The position numbers were made by a program, and so were the translations under genes. Source: DASPXY01 sp038227745 (GTDB lineage: Bacteria > Planctomycetota > Planctomycetia > Gemmatales > Gemmataceae). From it: a stretch of 5,256 bases of DNA. Below are positions 3,860 through 5,256 of this stretch, one piece after another. The notes beneath the pieces are model-generated. The model searched no databases. It saw only the letters and a list, made by a program, of their open reading frames with translations, and was not told the origin of the DNA. The stretch covers positions 1 to 5,256 of the forward strand of contig JBBRPS010000708.1 in NCBI GenBank assembly GCA_038227745.1, given 5' to 3'. Position 1 is the stretch's first letter; each line of letters opens with the position of its first letter.

Positions 3860-5256
3860 ATGGCGGAAGTCTCTTTGACGACAGCGCGGCCTCAGACGGG
3901 CCTCCGAGACGCGCCGCCGGAGGTGCGCCTCGAAATCCGACAGGGGGCGGCGCAGGCGGCTGTCTACCCGGTCGGTGACGGCGGCTTCCTCATCGGTGCC
4001 GTCCCCGGCTGCGACCTGCGTCTGTCCGGCGTCGATCTGCCCCCTGTGCTGTGCCTGGTCGCACGCCAGCCCGGCGGCGTCTTCCTGCGCAAGCTCGCCG
4101 CCACGCACCCCCTCCTGGTGAACGGCAAGCCCGTGAGCGGGACCGCTCTGGCCGACGGCGACACCATCACCGCCGGCCCGGCCCAGTTCACCGTCCGCAT
4201 CGAGGCCCCCGCTCCTGCTCTCCGCGCCCCTCACTTCCAGCCCGCGCCCGCACAGCCTTTCACGTCCGAGCGCGAGGAGCTGCACCAGCGCCTCCTGCTG
4301 TTCCGCGGCGAGGTCGCGCGCTTCAAGGAGCAGAGCGAGCGTATCGAGGAGGAGCAGGAGAAGCGGCGCCTGGAGTTGGACCAGCGCGAAGAGCAGGCCG
4401 CCGCGCGACTCCGTGCCGCCGAGCAGCGTGCCGCGGAAGTGCCCGCCCCGGTGCGCGACCTGGAGCAGCGCGAGCAGGCGCTGGCGGAGCGGGCGCGGGA
4501 AGTCGAGAAGCGGGCCAGCGAGTTGGAGGCGCAGAGGCAGGAAGTCGCCACCGCGCGCCAGGAGCTGGCCGACATCCGCACGCAACTCTACGACCGCTAC
4601 CGCGAGCGCCGCGACCGCCTGGCGGGCTTGCAGGACGCCGTCAACCGGGCCGCCCGTAAGGTGCAGGAGCGCAAACAGCAGCTGGACGAGGACGTCCGCC
4701 AGGCCCAGGCACGCCGCCAGGAGGACGAGGGGCGCCGGGCCGAACTGGACGCCCAGAAGGAGGAGGCGGCGCGCGCACGCGCGCAGCTCGAAGAGGAGCG
4801 GGCGCTGGTCGCCCGGCGGCGCGAGGAGATCCACGCCGACGTCGCGGAACGGCTGGCGGAGGGCCGGGCGCGTGAGGAGAAGGTGGACGCCGAACGCGCG
4901 GCGCTGGAGCGCGATCAGGCCCAGTACCGCGAGGACCTGGTGCGCCTCGACCGCCTGCGCGACGCCCTCGACCAGCGCGAGAAGGAAGTCGGCCAGCACC
5001 TCAAGGAGCACGAGTCCAGGCTGGAGCAGTTGCAGCGCGACACGCGCGACCTGGAAGAGCAGGTGTTGCAGCTCGACGAGTGGCACACCAAGCTGTGCGC
5101 CGTCGGCGAGCGCCTCGCCAAGCAGAAGTCGGAACAGGACGCCCTCGCCCACCAGCTCGCCGCGCGGGCCGCCGCCCTGGAAGGGCAGCAGGCGACGCTG
5201 GCCGCCCTGCGCACGCGGCTGGAGCGGATCCGCGAGGAAGCCCACAAGGAGGGACA
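3860..5256 (+). CDS. FHA-like domain/coiled-coil protein, 3' end outside the window
   Basis: The frame is open from ATG 3860 to the window edge, giving 465 complete codons and no stop. GAAGG at 3848-3852 lies 7 nt before the ATG. Residues about 21-115 read as a forkhead-associated fold: FLIGAVPGCDLRLSG (43-57), VFLRKL (74-79), LLVNGKPV (85-92), LADGDTITAG (97-106), then FTVRIE. The key phosphothreonine-binding positions are altered: the Arg after the first Gly is A47, and the SRxH motif is replaced by LPPVLC (60-65). A Pro/Ala linker (116-134) leads to a long charged helix rich in Glu, Arg, Gln and Leu. It is interrupted by P195 and P197, then runs to residue 465 with no further proline, as in an extended coiled coil. 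No membrane segment or signal peptide is seen. It is probably a cytoplasmic scaffold or structural protein; the partner is unknown. It is divergent from the HEAT-repeat gene. Confidence 0.88.
   Translation, partial: MAEVSLTTARPQTGLRDAPPEVRLEIRQGAAQAAVYPVGDGGFLIGAVPGCDLRLSGVDLPPVLCLVARQPGGVFLRKLAATHPLLVNGKPVSGTALADGDTITAGPAQFTVRIEAPAPALRAPHFQPAPAQPFTSEREELHQRLLLFRGEVARFKEQSERIEEEQEKRRLELDQREEQAAARLRAAEQRAAEVPAPVRDLEQREQALAERAREVEKRASELEAQRQEVATARQELADIRTQLYDRYRERRDRLAGLQDAVNRAARKVQERKQQLDEDVRQAQARRQEDEGRRAELDAQKEEAARARAQLEEERALVARRREEIHADVAERLAEGRAREEKVDAERAALERDQAQYREDLVRLDRLRDALDQREKEVGQHLKEHESRLEQLQRDTRDLEEQVLQLDEWHTKLCAVGERLAKQKSEQDALAHQLAARAAALEGQQATLAALRTRLERIREEAHKEG

Noticed and set aside
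3505..3978. Small open frames across the intergenic repeats (for example PTRSVGTRG and FPRSAWE peptides)
   Set aside because: They translate the palindromic repeats. Such peptides recur as spurious products wherever this DNA occurs, and no ribosome binding site supports them.
3287..5245. Minus-strand open frame of 652 codons spanning the FHA-like gene, the intergenic repeats and part of the HEAT gene
   Set aside because: It crosses three unrelated regions. Its Leu-rich part is the reverse reading of Glu/Gln/Arg coiled-coil codons, and the plus-strand frame has recognisable FHA motifs.

Overview
This is a GC-rich, roughly 80% coding-dense window. It looks like a chromosomal segment of a planctomycete, most likely of the Gemmata group. 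This is inferred from several traits: an N-terminal CxC...CxxC zinc ribbon followed by a proline-rich linker and membrane segments, a long HEAT-repeat protein, a degenerate FHA domain fused to a long coiled coil, and an intergenic palindrome with the core ACGCTCCGCGT of the kind repeated in planctomycete genomes. No database search was possible, so the assignment rests on recognition only.

Layout from left to right. (1) Positions 1-123 hold an open, coding-like frame on the minus strand that leaves the window at the left edge; its start is unclear. (2) Positions 124-300 are intergenic, with a possible promoter and a 9-bp-stem hairpin in the presumed leader. (3) 301-1455 (+) encodes a zinc-ribbon, two-transmembrane protein of unknown function. 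(4) 1468-2124 (+) encodes an isochorismatase-family cysteine hydrolase with an intact Asp-Lys-Cys triad, closest by eye to the N-carbamoylsarcosine amidohydrolase type. Genes 3 and 4 probably form an operon: the gap is 12 nt and the second ribosome binding site overlaps the first gene's stop codon. (5) 2133-3446 (-) encodes a protein made almost entirely of about 13 HEAT repeats, convergent with gene 4 with only 8 bp between the stop codons. (6) 3447-3859 is a 413-bp divergent intergenic region rich in repeats. (7) 3860 to the right edge (+) encodes the first 465 residues of an FHA-like/coiled-coil protein that continues beyond the window.

The most striking structure is in the 413-bp intergenic region. 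A 130-bp palindromic element (3541-3670) is flanked, with no spare bases, by two identical 40-bp direct repeats (3501-3540 and 3671-3710). Each palindrome arm contains two smaller hairpins that share the core ACGCTCCGCGT. The arrangement resembles an inserted non-autonomous element with an exceptionally long target duplication, or a duplication product of REP-like DNA. A second, imperfect palindrome (3790-3836) lies just upstream of the FHA-like gene.

The genes do not form an obvious pathway. The HEAT, zinc-ribbon and FHA/coiled-coil proteins are all interaction-scaffold types, and only the hydrolase has a clear catalytic role. I see no defence system, CRISPR array, transposase, rRNA or tRNA.
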